Shown: positions 19,356 to 30,570, numbered from the stretch's first letter. The stretch is 64,000 nt of DNA from Lysinibacillus pakistanensis (GCA_001312325.1 BBDJ01000021.1:20795-84794), one strand, 5' to 3'. The notes: a model not told the origin generated them from the letters alone. Numbers and translations are program-made.

Positions 19356-19395
19356 AAGCGTCAAATACAACCTTTTGTATTTGGCGCTTATTTTG
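19356..19395 (+). terminator. Terminator after second sigma/anti-sigma operon
   Basis: AAGCGTCAAATACAA pairs with TTGTATTTGGCGCTT (one G-U) across 5 bases, then ATTTTG. Confidence 0.85.
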
Positions 19396-19438
19396 TGATA
19401 GCTTAAAGAGAGCAATAGTAATGAAGGAGCGAATATTA

Positions 19439-19962
19439 TTGAAGATTTATACATACAAACAACCAGCGGCGATTGAATCAACTGAGTCAGTAGCAATATT
19501 AAATGAAGCGGGTGAAGTATCGTCTACTGTTCAACGTGTTTATTCCAATGGATTGAAAAAAGCATTTGATCGTACAATGGATTACCGCTATTTTGTGCGG
19601 TTTGATGTCAATGATGTGGTTGGTAAGCCTCTTTTTACATGTAAAAGGTGTCCCGTCGTGGGCGGGTGCATTTTCAAGGGAAGGATTGCGTCACAGGCAA
19701 AGAATATATGATTGCCTATGAAGGCTGGCAAATTATGATTCCTGATTTAATCATTACAGATGGCTCCCAAAAGATTAAGCTCAACAAAGAAATGGAAGAC
19801 TGGTCTGTATTTTCTCTTGAAGATCAACCGATTGCACGCTGGCAGGCAATTTTTCATGAAACACATTTTGATATTACACTTCATATTGAAGGCAGCAGCC
19901 CGATCCAGCATGAAGCCTTTTTTATAGCAATTGGACAGGCTGTGTTGTTTGTGGGCGCTTAG
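19439..19962 (+). CDS. Tubby C-terminal-like / LURP-type domain protein
   Basis: The ~173-residue protein begins MKIYTYKQPAAIESTESVAI, then AGEVSSTVQRVYSNGLKKAF and DYRYFVRFDVND. After a one-base shift near 19645 it continues KDCVTGKEYMIAYEGWQI. The alternating strands and the Y-K-Q-P start match a Bacillales group annotated as tubby-like or LURP-one-like, a beta-barrel around a central helix. Start TTG 19439 has AAGGAG 9 bases upstream. No enzyme motif is visible and the role is unknown. Confidence 0.5.
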
Positions 19963-19966
19963 GATG

Positions 19967-20050
19967 TCGATAAAACGAAAAAGTTAGGCGATAAATCTAA
20001 ATAATAGGGCGATAAACTGCAAAATAAGTGTGATAAATAAAAAAAGCAGG
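19967..20050 (+). repeat. Four-unit degenerate tandem repeat, 21-nt period
   Basis: Units start at 19967, 19988, 20009 and 20030. Each begins (G/T)(C/T)GATAAA and is followed by 13 A-rich bases. The spacing is exactly 21 nt. The last unit runs into the minus-strand terminator of the permease gene. Confidence 0.75.
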
Positions 20051-20075
20051 CCCTCCAAACAGTTGGGGCCGGCTT
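20039..20075 (-). terminator. Terminator for the minus-strand ABC permease operon
   Basis: Read on the minus strand, GCCGGCCCC pairs with GGGCCTGC across an 11-base loop and is followed by T7. Confidence 0.8.
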
Positions 20076-20080
20076 TCATT

Positions 20081-22589
20081 TTATATTTCAATCATTTCAT
20101 TCGCTAATTTTCTTCGACTAATCCAGTAGCCTTGTAAAGTAAAGACAATGAGTGTTGCTCCTAAAAAGACGAGACTTGTCATACCTAAAGTAAAGAAATC
20201 ATAATACACCGTTGAGCCTCATCAATAAAGCCCAGCAATCTGGTCAACACTAGGCCAAGAATGGTACCAACTGCCAGTCCATAGAATACAAATGACAGCA
20301 CTTGTGTCAAAATCAGCTTTATCAAACCATTTGGAGAAAGACCAATAAGTCGTTGAATGGCATAGTCACTACGTTTGGCATAAATGGTATGCAGCAATGT
20401 CTGTAATACACCAAGACAAGTGGCAGCAATTAAAATCACAAAGACACCCACAAATAGACTCCAGCGTTGGTAGGTCATTTCATCATTCTGCTGAATAATA
20501 GACTCTTTATCCGTTAATTTCAAGGCTGGCCAGCGTTCTTGTAAATAGGTAAGATCAGCTAGAGCTTGTTCTGTATTATCGGCTTCTACCATAATAGTGG
20601 TCACTACAGGTTTTTCAATCTCTATCAAAGTAGAAGACCAATCCATTACTAAATTGGCATGCTGAATCGGTGAATCAATAATACCGATAATTTGTAATTG
20701 ACCTGAAGTGATATATTGCTGCAGTGTATAATCAAATTTACCTATTGTTACACTATCGCCAACAGATAGATGGTGTTGTTTAGCAAATTTCTCTGCTATT
20801 AATACTCCATTTTTATAATGACCGCTAATCTTATTAAGCTTCCCCAATTGAATATATTTTTCGAAATCAACGGTTGTATAGTTTTCTGGTATCCATTCAT
20901 TTTCAAGCTGTAGTGCAATAAAAGAATTATCGCTCTTTGCAAAGGCATAGGACACGCTCGGCAATGATTCAATTTCTTTAACTAAATCAGATTTAAATGT
21001 TGGATCATATAATTCATTATCAATTTTAATGGAAGCTTCATATTGAGAATTAATATATTGATAGGAAGTTTGTTGTACAGATTTAAATAATGAGCTGCCA
21101 AATACCAATATAACCATTAATCCAATAATACTCAGGACAATTGGCATATTTTTACGAACTTGTGGCATAAGTTGCTGACAGGCTAAGTAAGCTTCTTTGC
21201 CAAAGATTGACCGTATTGGCTTTAATGAAATGTTTAACAAAGCTGTAAACAGGTATGGCATGATAAACAGCAATATCCCACAAAGAAGTAGTGTCGCTAG
21301 TAAAAATAATAAGGCACTTTTACCGCTCTCTTTATCTGTGAATTTCGCATTTAAAAATAAAAATAGGGATATGATTGTAAAGCTACTTACGATAATTGTT
21401 TTCCATTTTGTCCAGCGCAAACTTAAGGTCTCATTCTCTGTCGCAATTTGTAAAGGCAATAAACTCGCACTTTTTCTAACTTGCCACTGGGTAATGAATT
21501 GTAGAATTAAAAAAACTAGACACGCCTATGATAAGCACAAAAACAATTGGTAAATCTGTTCGTGCACTTGGTAATTTCATTAAGTCAATCAATTGTGGTA
21601 ACCAACTTTTAATAACGAGCAAGCTGACGGTAATGCCAAGCAATACACCAAAAATGACAATGGAAGATAGCTGCAATTGTACAATAGTTCGTATTTGTTT
21701 TGTAGAGGCACCGAGTGCTCTTAATACCATTAATTGTTCTTTAATTTTATAAAATAACAGCTGGAACGTTGACAGCAAGAGGACACTTGAAATGAGTAGT
21801 ATAAAAAAATGACAGCACAATCATAAAAATCATTAAAGCCTGGAAATTTTTCTTAAATTCACCATAGTCACTCATAATATCAACGCGTAAAGTTTCATCA
21901 AGCAGTTTTAATTCCATACCAACAGAGGTTGCCATGTTATTTTCTGTACTAAATAAGGCAAACATGCCAGCAGTTTGATCGTCACTAAAATCCATCCATG
22001 TTTTTAGGACATCATTTTGCAGAAGAATCATATTAGGACTATCTGTGCCTTTCAAAGCAGGAAGAATTTCTTGTATCGTAAAGTTGTCTATTTCTGCTTC
22101 AATTTCATCTCCAATTGTTTTATTGAAAGTAATGTTTAGTGTATCTCCAACCTCTTTCTTAAAGAGACGTGCCACATTTTCAGTAATGACAATATCTTTC
22201 GGGCCAAGATTAACAGTAAAATGATAGCGGCTTTTCACTAAGTCATCATTTTCAACGCCCACCGTATAAAAACTTGTGCTTTTTTCATTTTCAACGAATG
22301 TATGAGCTAGTGACACACTTGACACTTTTGACACACCATAGATTTCTTCGAAACTTGCAATTTGGCTCTTTGTTAATAGCTTATTTTGCTCAGGATTATA
22401 GCCGACCATCAAATCCATCTCACCAATAAGCGCTTGTATTTCTTCCTTCATTTGTGTGTTGGCATTATATATATAAACGCTCATTGTCATCACAAGACAA
22501 ATAGAAATCGTGATAATACTAATACTTGTTAATACATTTGACCAAGCTGCTCGAAATAGCTTCACAGCAATGCTACGCATCGTAAACAT
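20081..22589 (-). CDS. FtsX/MacB-type ABC transporter permease
   Basis: The ~835-residue permease has an N-terminal helix (SNVLTSISIITISICLVMTM), a large extracytoplasmic domain, three helices around FFILLISSVLLLSTFQLLFYKI, a second long helical block, and a final trio (VIMDIMKIL-like SFVFYGLAVGTILGLVLTRLLGF ... WISRRKLANEMIEI). The coupling motif LRALGASTKQIR before helix 3 is typical of FtsX permeases. Shifts occur near 21806 (A7), 21506 and 20207. The start lies at 22589 (MFTMRS) or 22580. It overlaps the ATPase gene stop (TAATG). Confidence 0.85.
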
Positions 22590-23405
22590 TATAGATCACC
22601 TCTAGTAATTAGCTTGAACTTCGCTAAAATACAATCCAAATCCTCTGCCGTTTGCTGATTCTGATAGGAATCCACAATAGCCCCATCATGGAAGAATAAT
22701 ACACGATTCGCATAGGTAGCGACATAAGGATCATGTGTGACAAGTAAAATCGTTTGATTCATATTTTTTTTGTAAGTCTACTAAAAGTTCCAAAATTTCA
22801 TCCGTTGTATTTACATCCAGTGCACCAGTCGGCTCATCTGCCAGCAGGATAGGGGGATTTGCTATAACAGCACGAGCTATAGCGACTCGTTGCTTTTGCC
22901 CCCCGGACAGCTCACTTGGTCGATGCTTTGCCCATGCTGCAATATTAAGTTTTTCCATCATGTGCTGGACACGCACTTTTATGTCTTTGCTTGGCAAGTC
23001 ATTGAGGATAAGTGGAAGTGCGATATTATCTTCAACTGATAAATCTTTTAACAGATGAAAGGATTGAAAAATAAAGCCGATATTTTCTTTACGGAATTTG
23101 GATGCATTTGGCTCCTGATAAATATCATGGGCTTCCTCGCCAAATAAAAAGAGTGCGCCTTCAGTTGGCTCATCGATGGCACTAATCATATTTAACAATG
23201 TACTTTTACCAGACCCGCTTGTTCCCATAATAGCAACCATTTCGCCTTGGTAAATGGTACAATGGATATTTTTCAATGCTTGTACTGTATGATGCTTTTG
23301 TTGGAAGACTTTGGACATCCCTTCAACACGTAACACCTCTGTTAATCTTCCCTTAGGTATTGGAATCGCATCAATGACCTCTTTCAACGGATTGAACCCA
23401 TTCAT
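22589..23405 (-). CDS. ABC transporter ATP-binding protein (MacB/LolD type)
   Basis: This is a ~270-residue ATPase with Walker A GTSGSGKSTL, Q-loop FIFQSFHLLKDLSV, signature LSGGQKQRVAIARAV, and Walker B ILLADEPTGALD. This set is the MacB/LolD/YtrE-like class that works with FtsX-type permeases. A T8 run at ~22763-22770 shifts the C-terminus, where THDPYVATYANRVLFFHDG (H-loop His) is found in the next frame. The start ATG 23405 lies inside the sigma gene. Substrate unknown: bacitracin-type peptide resistance or lipoprotein/peptide export are the usual jobs. Confidence 0.88.
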
Positions 23406-23931
23406 CTATATATGCCCCCTTTAAATGTTGTCGTAAAGCCTGTAAACCTCGTCGTATATTTGTTTTCACAGTGCCCTCAGGGTATTGTAAAATTGCGGCA
23501 ATATCTTTTACTGAGTAGTCTTGGTAAAAACGGAGTAGCAGAACAGTTTTATATTTTTCCTCAAGCTTACAGAGAGAATGCCAAAGATCTAGCTCCTCTT
23601 CGATATATGTAGGTGTTGTACTAGTAAAATCCTCTAAAGTATGTGGTTCGACAAGCTGTACTGTATTTTTCTTTGCTATATAGGTTTTACAAACATTAAT
23701 AATAATGCGCGTTAGCCAGGTTGAAAAATAGTGTGGCTCCTTTAACTGAGGAAGTCCCTCATAGGCACGAATAATTGTTTGCTGAAAAACCTCTACGGCG
23801 TCATTTTCATTTTGTACATAGACATAAGCCATGCGATAAAGTTTATGCTGCTCCTGTTCAATCAGCTGATAAAATGCCTGTTCATCCCCATGTTGAGCTA
23901 ACTGTACTAGTGAAACATGCTGTGTAGTAAT
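23371..23931 (-). CDS. ECF-type sigma factor heading an ABC transporter operon
   Basis: Region 2 reads HKLYRMAYVYVQNENDAVEVFQQTIIRAY and region 4 KYKTVLLLRFYQDYSVKDIAAIL with YPEGTVKTNIRRGLQ. In-frame coding extends upstream of the first ATG (23832): VSLVQLAQHGDEQAFYQLIEQEQ is a normal sigma N-terminus. No ATG, GTG or TTG exists in that stretch, but AAGGAGG (23940-23946) stands 8 bases before ATT 23931-23929, so an AUU start is proposed. No anti-sigma gene follows; the ABC ATPase starts inside the 3' end, so the sigma factor may be part of a transporter-linked regulon. Confidence 0.75.
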   Translation of the reverse strand: MTTQHVSLVQLAQHGDEQAFYQLIEQEQHKLYRMAYVYVQNENDAVEVFQQTIIRAYEGLPQLKEPHYFSTWLTRIIINVCKTYIAKKNTVQLVEPHTLEDFTSTTPTYIEEELDLWHSLCKLEEKYKTVLLLRFYQDYSVKDIAAILQYPEGTVKTNIRRGLQALRQHLKGAYIDEWVQSVERGH

Positions 23932-23946
23932 GAAAATCGCCTCCTT

Positions 23947-24368
23947 CCACCCATTAGACTTCGCGAACGCCCATTTCGATTCAAGTTTTTTTTAAAAATA
24001 GTAAAATTGAAATTTATGGTGGTAAATCAATTTACTGCTATAATATTATTAGTAGTATAAATCGATTTTTAAATGGAGGATAGTCTTGACGATAATGAAA
24101 AAAATTATTATTAGCGTTTACATAAAGAACAATCCCAAAAATGTGAAGAACAAATTTATTTGTGAACAAAAAAAAGATAAAGAGAATAATAACTATCTTA
24201 AAAAGAAGAAATAGAATACAAGGTAACATCGATTCAAAACGATTATTTACTGATAGATGTGTGGAAGCCCCCAAAGTGAAAGTAGCATAGGAACTTAAGG
24301 GGTAATAGAAATGCACAGGCAACTGTCAATATATTTGAAAAGGGCTAATCATTAAGGAGGAGTAAGGC
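23947..24368. other. Intergenic stretch between divergent operons
   Basis: AT-rich. A possible TATAAT (24041-24046) precedes TGGAGG at 24073 and a lysine-rich open frame from TTG 24087 to 24214 (MTIMKKIIISVYIK...). Continuation in other frames is possible, but no family is recognised and the coding signal is weak. GGAGG at 24357 serves yndG. Confidence 0.35.
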
Positions 24369-25512
24369 ATGAAGAAAAAGCCTATTTATGTAGAGGTGGA
24401 TATATTTGCACCTATTGAGGAGGCATGGACCTACACACAAAATCCGAAGCTTCATGAGCAGTGGGATTTACGTTTTACCTCCATTACATACATTGAAAAA
24501 AAATCTGTTGAAGAGCTTCAGCGATTTACCTATGAAACAAAGGTAATGCCAGGTGTGGTAGTTCGCGGCTGGGGGGAAAGTAAGGGAGAGCACCAAAAAA
24601 AGGATGGGACTAAAACATCCTCATTGCATTTTGGAACACCACAAAAAAATATCTCCGATTGCGGAGGGAAGGGGCTATTGGCAGTATCTCCCTCATGATA
24701 GGGGGCTGACATTTTTAACACAGTATGACTATGATGTTCGCTATGGAAAACTTGGTAAGCTATTGGACGCTATGTTTCGTCCAATGATGGGCTGGGCAAC
24801 AGCACTAAGCTTTGACGTTTTAAAGAGATGGCTTGAAAAGGGAGAAAGCCCTGCTTCCCAGTATCGACGTTTCTTTTTAACGATTTTCATAAGCATTCTT
24901 TTTTGCATTGTATGGGTATATCACGGGCTAGTTCCCAAAATTATTGTGCAACATCCCATAGAGGTTGTGCTCGTGGAGAACATACTAGAGAAAGACTTAC
25001 AATTTGAGCTGGGGCCGAGCGGATATAGGGTGGAGCTGAGCAGAGTTGGGTTGGGGCCGAGCGAAACAGAGTTGGGGCCGAGCGAAATTAATTCGGAGCC
25101 GAGCGGAACTGAGGGAGGACCGAGCGAATTCAGGAGCAGGTCGAGCGAAACAGAGGGGGAGTCGAGCAAAATCAAGTTGAATCTGAGCAAAACAATGGCA
25201 AAGCCAAACGAAGACGCCCTTTCTTGGAATAATGCTAACCAAATAGTCATCTGGATTGGTATAGCAGAGATTTTGTTCGGGCTTTGCTGGCTGTTACCAC
25301 GAGGAAAGCGCTTATTGTTTGGAGCGCAAATTATTGTATTTCCATTTTTAACAATAGGGGCCTTGCTAGCAGATATAACGATTGCTACTGCACCCTTTAA
25401 TCCAGTGACTTTTAATCTAGCATTATGGGTATTGTCTATAATCGGATTTATAATTAGTAAAGATATGCCAAGTGCCAGACGCTGCATACGGAAGCGAGAG
25501 GAGACAACATGA
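24369..25512 (+). CDS. yndG: YndG-like protein: SRPBCC domain plus DoxX-like membrane domain
   Basis: The N-terminal ~150 residues form a START/SRPBCC domain (DIFAPIEEAWTYTQNPKLHEQWD, LTFLTQYDYDVRYG). A membrane helix (FLTIFISILFCIVWVYHGL) is followed by an unusual seven-residue repeat segment, then three more helices (IVIWIGIAEILFGLCWL onward) of DoxX type. Order with the next two genes matches yndG-yndH-yndJ of Bacillus subtilis. An A7 run at ~24643-24649 shifts the frame. The protein (~380 residues) is longer than the ~266-residue YndG, partly because of the repeat segment at 25017-25188, which lies in the loop between helix 1 and helix 2. Confidence 0.7.
25017..25188 (+). repeat. In-frame minisatellite inside yndG, 21-nt period, nine units
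   Basis: GAGC occurs at 25017, 25038, 25059, 25080, 25101, 25122, 25143, 25164 and 25185, always 21 bases apart, preceded in most units by GGGGCC or a variant. Since 21 is seven codons, the protein shows ELGPSG..., GLGPSET, ELGPSEI, NSEPSGT, EGGPSEF and so on. On the other strand each unit begins GCTCGGCC, which matches the intergenic array at 56048. Confidence 0.85.
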
Positions 25513-26121
25513 CCATTTATCAAACCATATTAGGTGAGGAATTTACAAAACTGCATCCAAAACTTCAAGAGCGCTATACATTGCCAGTAAATCAACCATT
25601 TTATGCAAAAGGAGTTATGCATAAAATTGAATCGGGAGCAAAGTGGCTGCGTCCCTTTTATACCGTGGCGACTAAAACAAAATTCCTGTTCCCTGAGTCA
25701 GGTGAGAATATACCGTTTTCGATTTGCAATACTTGTCGAACGTTGCCAAGTGGTGAGTTGGAAGTCTTATGGGAACGTGCCTTCCACTTCCCAAAAAGAA
25801 CTAGATATTTTCATGCAAGAATGACAGTGGATTTAGTTCATAAAATAGTAAAGGATTATTTAGGTGAACCAGCTCTTTTTTTATTCTGATTTGCACTTTG
25901 CTGTGACGCGTGAAGGAAGATTGGTTATTCGTTCAGGTTTTCAACGCTTGGTTTTGTCCAAAATTGAATGTGGGCTTCCAAAATTTTTGCAGGGGCATGT
26001 TGTGGTAGAGGAGGGCTTTGATGACACCAGAAATGTATTTACGATTCATGTGTCCATCCATAATCCGTTGATAGGGAGGCTGATGATGTATGCTGGTGAA
26101 TTTACGCAACAATCTAGGTAA
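25509..26121 (+). CDS. yndH: DUF4166-domain protein (YndH-like)
   Basis: The ~203-residue protein MTIYQTILGEEFTKLHPKLQERY carries the DUF4166 start and FYAKGVMHKIESGAKWLRPF, then RAFHFPKRTRYFHARM. A T run at ~25876-25882 shifts the frame; the continuation FYSDLHFAVTREGRLVIRSG completes the beta-rich domain. It overlaps yndG by 4 bases and yndJ by 32, so the three genes are translationally coupled. Function is unknown. Confidence 0.75.
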
Positions 26122-27642
26122 GCCTGTTCTATTATTCGGATTTATACTGGCGGCTATTTGTTTTGGCTTTAGCGAGCAGCCTACCTTTATGTTGTTACTT
26201 ACCATTGCACAGCTAATTTTTATACCTGCAATGATCAAAATGGTGGTGGACCTTCCTAGAGGAGGAGATGCCATTATTGCTGTAATGATGATTGCAGTTA
26301 CAATGCTTCACTGGTGGACGGAAGGGTGGCTAGCCATTGTTCTAGCACTTATCTATGTTATCTATACAGTATATATAGCAAGCCTGGGGGTAAACCGTTT
26401 TTTTGCAACGTGGCTTTACAAATATAGCGGAAATTTCGATTGATATTGGACTTATGTACTTATTTATTGGAGGACTATGGTTTTTTTGCTTTTATTGCAA
26501 AATCGATACAGGTTTCCCACCATTAATTACATGGTTAACAGCTATCCATTTTCATTACTCAGCCTGTCTCTTAGTCATATCACTTGGTCTCTTTGGACGT
26601 ATTCATCAAAGCAGATTGTTTAATGCGATTCTTGTTGTTATATGGTGCGGACCGTTTCTTGTTGCCTTAGGAATAACATTCTCTAAAATACTAGAAGTTT
26701 TCTCTGTGGGATTATACATCATAGCTATTTACGGTTTATTTATACTTGCATTAAAAACTAAACTTCCTGCAATTCAGGGTTTACTATTACGTATATCCTA
26801 TGGTTCTTTATGTATCACAATCCTATGGTCCATCATGTATGCATTGAGTAATTTGCTTGGACATTCTTTTGTTGGGATACCAGAAATGTTAAAGTTTCAT
26901 GGTGTTATCAATGGCGTTTTCTTTGGGGCAGTTGGTGTATTAGCATGGGCTATTGCTGTTCCTAAAAGAAATCATGAACCAGTACAATTTCCAGTTAGTC
27001 AAATTCGCGGGAAACTACGTGAGCAAAATGATCCTCATCCAGGATTAGTTGATGCACTTCATGATTTTGTTGATACAACTGCGTTATCTCCTGCAATCCC
27101 GCATTTTTATGAACAAACAGAACAGTATCGTTTAAAGGCATCCGTCAAATGGAAGGCCTGGTTTAAACCGTTTGCTTTGATTTATCAAGGCTTTAGTCGT
27201 TACATACAACAGCTAAATTTACCCCTGTCTAGCCAGCAATTAGAGATGACAGGGAGGATTATAAAAGTCGACGAACAGCAAGATGGACGTCCTGCTCCAC
27301 GCGCCTGGATTCGTGCAATCGACAAACAAACAACCTTTGTAGCCATTTATTCAAAGCATACTACAGACCAAACCACCTATATGAATATTGCACTGCCATT
27401 ACCATTTTCAACGATGATAGGGGTATTATATTTATATGAGGAAAATGGATGTTTACACTTGACTAGTGCTCATGATGGGGATGCAGGCATTTATTTAGCC
27501 ATCCATCGATTTTTATTTCAATTGCCCTTACAGGAGCATTTTGTGATAACTACAAAAAAATGAATTACTAACAGCTGTTCATAAAATGCGCATTTTTGGA
27601 TTACCCTTTTTACAAATTGATTATCAAATCGAGAAAAAATAA
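26090..27642 (+). CDS. yndJ: YndJ-family membrane protein
   Basis: The ~515-residue protein has about ten helices in its first 300 residues (FILAAICFGFSEQPTF, AVTMLHWWTEGW, WLTAIHFHYSACLLVI with the H-F-H-Y motif), then a soluble C-terminal domain with TGRIIKVDEQQDGRP. This two-part layout is that of Bacillus YndJ. T8 at ~26397-26404 and A7 at ~27553-27559 shift the frame; the true end is FLQIDYQIEKK at 27642. Role unknown; it is the last gene of the yndGHJ operon. Confidence 0.75.
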
Positions 27643-27644
27643 CA

Positions 27645-27676
27645 GGAGCAGCCAATTTTTAGGGCTGTTCTTTTTA
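27645..27676 (+). terminator. Terminator after yndJ
   Basis: GAGCAGCC pairs with GGGCTGTTC region across an AATTTTTA loop; TTTTTAG follows. Confidence 0.85.
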
Positions 27677-27882
27677 GTTCAAAAATCCCTGTTATAAAAA
27701 TTCAATAGTGCATTTGGATTTGTAAAATAAAACCGAAAAATGCTGAAAATTACTTAAAAATTGACTAGTTATTTCTTTAAATATAGAAAAAATTATTAAA
27801 TCAACCATGTTTATTTTAATAATGATAGATTACTAATAGTAATAACAAAGGTCCTCATTCAACAAATAAGGAGAATTTAAAC

Positions 27883-29575
27883 ATGAAATTTAAGTCAATT
27901 AGTAAAAGAATTGTTTTTTTCCTTTAGCATTGTAGTAGCAATAGTGACTTTGTACATAGGATACAATTTTTATTCAGTTAAACTGAGCAATAGTGCAACA
28001 GAGCAAATTATTGAAGAGGACTTACACCTTTTAATTACCGACTATGAACTCGCATCAACGATTAGCCTAAGAATTGCGGCGGCGAGAGGTTATGTGCTTT
28101 CGGGTGATGAAAAATATAAGCATATTTTCAATGATAATGTTGAACGTGCATTAAAAAAATGAAAAAAATTCGTTTAGCCCTATCAGAATCAGCAGAGTTT
28201 AACAACTTTGCGACAATGGCCAAGGAATGGAGTAGCTATGTTGAAAAAGATGTCTTTGATGTCTATGATCAGGGCAATATCGAAATGGCGACTAAAAACT
28301 TAGCTGCTATGGATACAAAGGCTACTGAAATAAGAGAAGGCTATGAAAGCTTAGCAGAAAATCGTAAGCAATCCATAACGACAGTAGGCACAGACATTAT
28401 TACTGCAGGTGATAATAAGCAGATTACCGGTATTATCGTTGGAATCATCCTTGTTGTAGTTTCAATTGGAATTGCCTTCATTAGTGCGCGCGTTATTTCA
28501 AGACCTATTATTATAGTAACGAATCGTATGAAACGTATTACAGACGGGGATCTAAGTGAGCCTGCACTAGTGGTGAAATCAAGTGATGAAATAGGGCAGC
28601 TAACAGAAGCGACCAATACAATGTCAGATATTTTGAATCGTTTTTTTAGGACATATCCAGCGAGTATCGAATGATGTAGCTGCGCATAGTGAGGAGCTTA
28701 TGCAATCAGCAACAGAGGTCAAGACAGGTACACAGCAAATTGTCTCTACCGTCACTGAAATTGCAGGCGGTACAGAATTGCAGGCTAGCAATGCATCAAA
28801 TGTAGCCACGAATATGATGGAATTTAATACGAAGATGACTGATGTCAATAATAGCAGTAAGTATGTTTATCAGTATTCACAGGATGTCATGGCGTTAACA
28901 AAAGAGGGCAAGAACTTAATGAACGCATCTACAGAGCAGATGACTTCTATCCATGTTATTGTGAAAGATGCAGTTCAAAAGGTGGATGGATTAAGTAAAC
29001 AAACGCAGAATATATCTAAACTTGTTGCTGTCATACAGGATATCGCTGCACAAACGAACTTATTGGCGCTGAATGCAGCTATTGAAGCGGCACGAGCAGG
29101 TGAGCATGGAAAAGGCTTCGCAGTCGTTGCCGATGAGGTACGTAAGCTTGCGGAACAAGTAGCCGTTTCAGTTGACGATATTACAGAAATTGTTCAAAAG
29201 GTTCAATTAGATGCTCAGACAGTTACTACTTCACTGGAGAATGGCTATGGTGAGGTTGAAAAAGGTACAACACAAATTGCATCAACGAGTGAAACCTTTA
29301 ATCAAATAACGGAGGCGGTTTCCTCAATGACTATCAACATAGACAGCATGTCCACGAAGCTAGAAGAGGTAGTCCGAAATACGGCTAGCATTCATAAATC
29401 AGTGGATGAAATTGCCGCTGTTTCTGAACAATCTGCTGCAGGAATACAAGAAACATCCGCCACAATTGAACAGGCAGCTACCTCCATGGATGAAATTCAA
29501 TATAGTTCAGCTAATTTAGCGGAGATGGCAGAGAATTTAAATGAAATCATTCAAAAATTTAAATTATCAAATTAG
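27883..29575 (+). CDS. Methyl-accepting chemotaxis protein
   Basis: The ~560-residue protein has an N-terminal membrane helix, an extracellular four-helix-bundle ligand domain of ~150 residues ([21 protein letters not shown] is the usual CHASE3/4HB motif), a second helix ([20 protein letters not shown]), a HAMP domain ([13 protein letters not shown]), and a long signalling coiled coil with the conserved tip [20 protein letters not shown]. Shifts lie at T7 27914-27920, A7 ~28154-28160 and T7 ~28641-28647. GGAGA precedes ATG 27883. It signals to CheA/CheW elsewhere; ligand unknown. Confidence 0.9.
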
Positions 29576-29649
29576 TATTAAATCTATCGGAATTTCATAC
29601 TTCCAACACAATTAGCTTGTATACTATTGCATTGGAAGGTGGAATCATT

Positions 29650-30563
29650 TTGAGAAAATATTTACTATTAATACTAATGAGCACATTGTTTATGGCTCCA
29701 GTAGCCTACGCCCATACTATGGATAAAAGTACGCTCTATGCAGATGTTCCAGAAACTGCACCAATGATAAAGGAAATCATGGTGCTCCATAGCATTGGAT
29801 TACTGGGTTATAATGGAAAAGATGTGAATTTAAATCCGACAGAAAATTTATCACGTCAAGATTTTGCAGGCTGGGTAGGTGGTTTCTTTGGTCTTAAAGG
29901 CGCTACTGTTGATGAGCTAGCACAAGCAGCCAAAAAAAGAGGATTATGTATCTTCCTTGGAGGGTGACATTACGTACAAAGAAATAAATACAGCCTTATT
30001 TCATCATAAACTAGAGCTTGAAAATCCAGATGCTACTTTAACGAAAGAAGAGTATATTTCTTTTTTTAACAGATCATCTCGATGTTGATATGGGTGGACA
30101 CTCCTTAATTCAAATGGGAGGCTTCTCAGAAGGGCCAACTGGAACAATAGAGGATGTTGTGGCAGGTGACGAGACAGGAGTGATCATCAACGGCACAACC
30201 TACATGCTTTCAGGACATCCACGTATTTTTGCAGATTCAACTGACGCAAAAAGCTGGGTAGGCCAAACTGTAGAAAAATCGATTTTCACTACAGGGGGCA
30301 GTCATCAACATGGTCATGACCAAAGCGGTGATCATCATGAAGGACAGTCTGCCGACAAACCTACCCTTCAATACATTCAAATAAGTTCGCCAGCACAAGC
30401 AACCAATAAGACACAGATACAAACAGAAAACGCTACACCTCTTGACCAACAGCAGTCTACAAAAGAGACAAATGAAACTTCATCAAACACGGCTTGGATT
30501 GTAGCCTTACTCGTACTAGCAGCTGTTATTCTAAGTTTTGTGTTTGTGAAACGGAAAAAATAA
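29650..30563 (+). CDS. Exported SLH-like protein with His-rich segment and C-terminal anchor
   Basis: The signal peptide RKYLLLILMSTLFMAPVAYA is followed by YADVPETAPMIKEIMVLHSIG and LNPTENLSRQDFAGWVGGFFG, the pattern of an S-layer homology domain, then a second half-domain. The middle binds no obvious cofactor but carries SHQHGHDQSGDHHEG, a possible metal-binding patch, then a Thr/Gln-rich linker and a C-terminal helix (NTAWIVALLVLAAVILSFVFV) with KRKK, a stop-transfer anchor. Start TTG 29650 has GGAAGGTGG upstream. Shifts at ~29934 and T8-T9 ~30059-30067. Family not recognised as a whole. Confidence 0.6.
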
Positions 30564-30570
30564 TAATCGG

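Noticed and set aside
24997..25242. Minus-strand open frame with repeated FARP
   Set aside because: It is the reverse reading of the 21-nt repeats within yndG.
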